Part shown: positions 6,189 through 6,265 of the stretch, piece after piece
Layout of the letters: every line of letters starts with the position of its first letter
How positions within the stretch are numbered: the stretch's first letter is position 1
Assembly (NCBI GenBank): GCA_031547595.1
Contig: JAVBRU010000073.1
Span: 1-6,265, forward strand
Direction of reading: 5' to 3'
DNA from: JAVBRU01 sp031547595
GTDB taxonomy: Bacteria > Bacillota > Clostridia > Christensenellales > Aristaeellaceae
Length of the DNA stretch: 6,265 nucleotides
Program-made: the position numbers and the translations under genes
The notes under the pieces: model-generated
The model's input: only the letters and a program-made list of their open reading frames with translations
Databases searched by the model: none
What the model was told of the DNA's origin: nothing

Positions 6189-6265
6189 ATGTCCGAAAAG
6201 ATTGTACAACTGAACGAGTAAGTAAACAAGGGGGAACTGAAAGAATTGGTGCGCACGAGCGTAGA
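6189..6265 (+). pseudogene. IS256-family (mutator-type) transposase, 5' part, interrupted by an early stop
   Basis: Translation from ATG 6189 gives MSEKIVQLNE, then TAA (6219-6221), then VNKGELKELVRTSV in the same frame up to the window edge. The two pieces together match the conserved N-terminus of IS256-family DDE transposases of Firmicutes, which reads roughly NEEVIKGELKELVR at this point from memory. Codon 11 has therefore most likely changed from GAA to TAA by one base. AAAGGAG (6173-6179) lies 9 nt upstream, a strong ribosome binding site, so the start is secure. Only 25 codons are visible and the catalytic domain is not in view. The copy is probably inactive unless translation restarts downstream, for example at TTG 6246 or GTG 6249. 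A sequencing error is possible. Confidence 0.72.

Larger units (their letters stand above)
6081..6265 (+). mobile_element. Left end of an IS256-family insertion sequence (continues past the window)
   Basis: The boundary is placed at GATAAAGTAC (6081-6090), which resembles the GATAAAGTCC start of the IS256 terminal inverted repeat as I recall it. The transposase begins 108 bp further in, the distance usual for this family. The interval has its own promoter and ribosome binding site. The right end and the target duplication lie outside the window, so the exact boundary is unproven. Confidence 0.6.

Noticed and set aside
6219..6221. Programmed recoding at the TAA of the transposase
   Set aside because: IS256-family transposases are normally made from one uninterrupted frame; no slippery sequence or recoding structure is visible, so a mutation or read error is simpler.

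Overview
The window looks like chromosomal DNA of a moderately GC-rich Clostridia-type Firmicute, probably host-associated. The reasons are purine-rich AGGAG-like ribosome binding sites, consensus SigA-type promoters, an IS256-type transposase and a large Cache-type hybrid kinase. This lineage call is inference. All supported genes lie on the + strand.

Bases 1-1880 hold a short operon. A near-consensus promoter (131-159) is followed by three closely packed genes: a stand-alone Smr-domain protein (195-440), a class I amidotransferase-like gamma-glutamyl hydrolase of the PuuD/peptidase C26 family (457-1182), and a calcineurin-like metallophosphatase (1188-1880). The gaps are 16 and 5 nt, so co-transcription is likely. 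The three do not form a pathway I recognise. Bases 1-130 show no gene I can support.

Bases 1881-2193 form a non-coding spacer. A 160-bp MITE-like element with imperfect terminal inverted repeats sits between two TA dinucleotides. It is followed by a long hairpin with a T-tract, a probable terminator for the operon, and then by a promoter whose -35 box and start region each carry a small palindrome.

Bases 2194-5856 encode one 1220-residue membrane-bound hybrid sensor kinase. It has a very large extracytoplasmic Cache-type sensor, then HAMP, PAS, HisKA and HATPase_c domains and two receiver domains. No HPt domain and no output regulator is visible, so its downstream partner must lie elsewhere.

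Bases 5857-6080 hold no confident gene. From about 6081 the left end of an IS256-family insertion sequence begins. Its transposase starts at 6189 with a good ribosome binding site but meets an in-frame TAA at codon 11, so this copy is probably a pseudogene. It runs off the window.

The best leads for follow-up are the MITE-like repeat, the unusual sensor domain (with a CX3CH/HPRHH cluster) on a kinase without HPt, the altered active-site motifs in the Smr protein and the phosphatase, and the early stop in the transposase. I see no CRISPR array, tRNA, rRNA or defence or toxin system.
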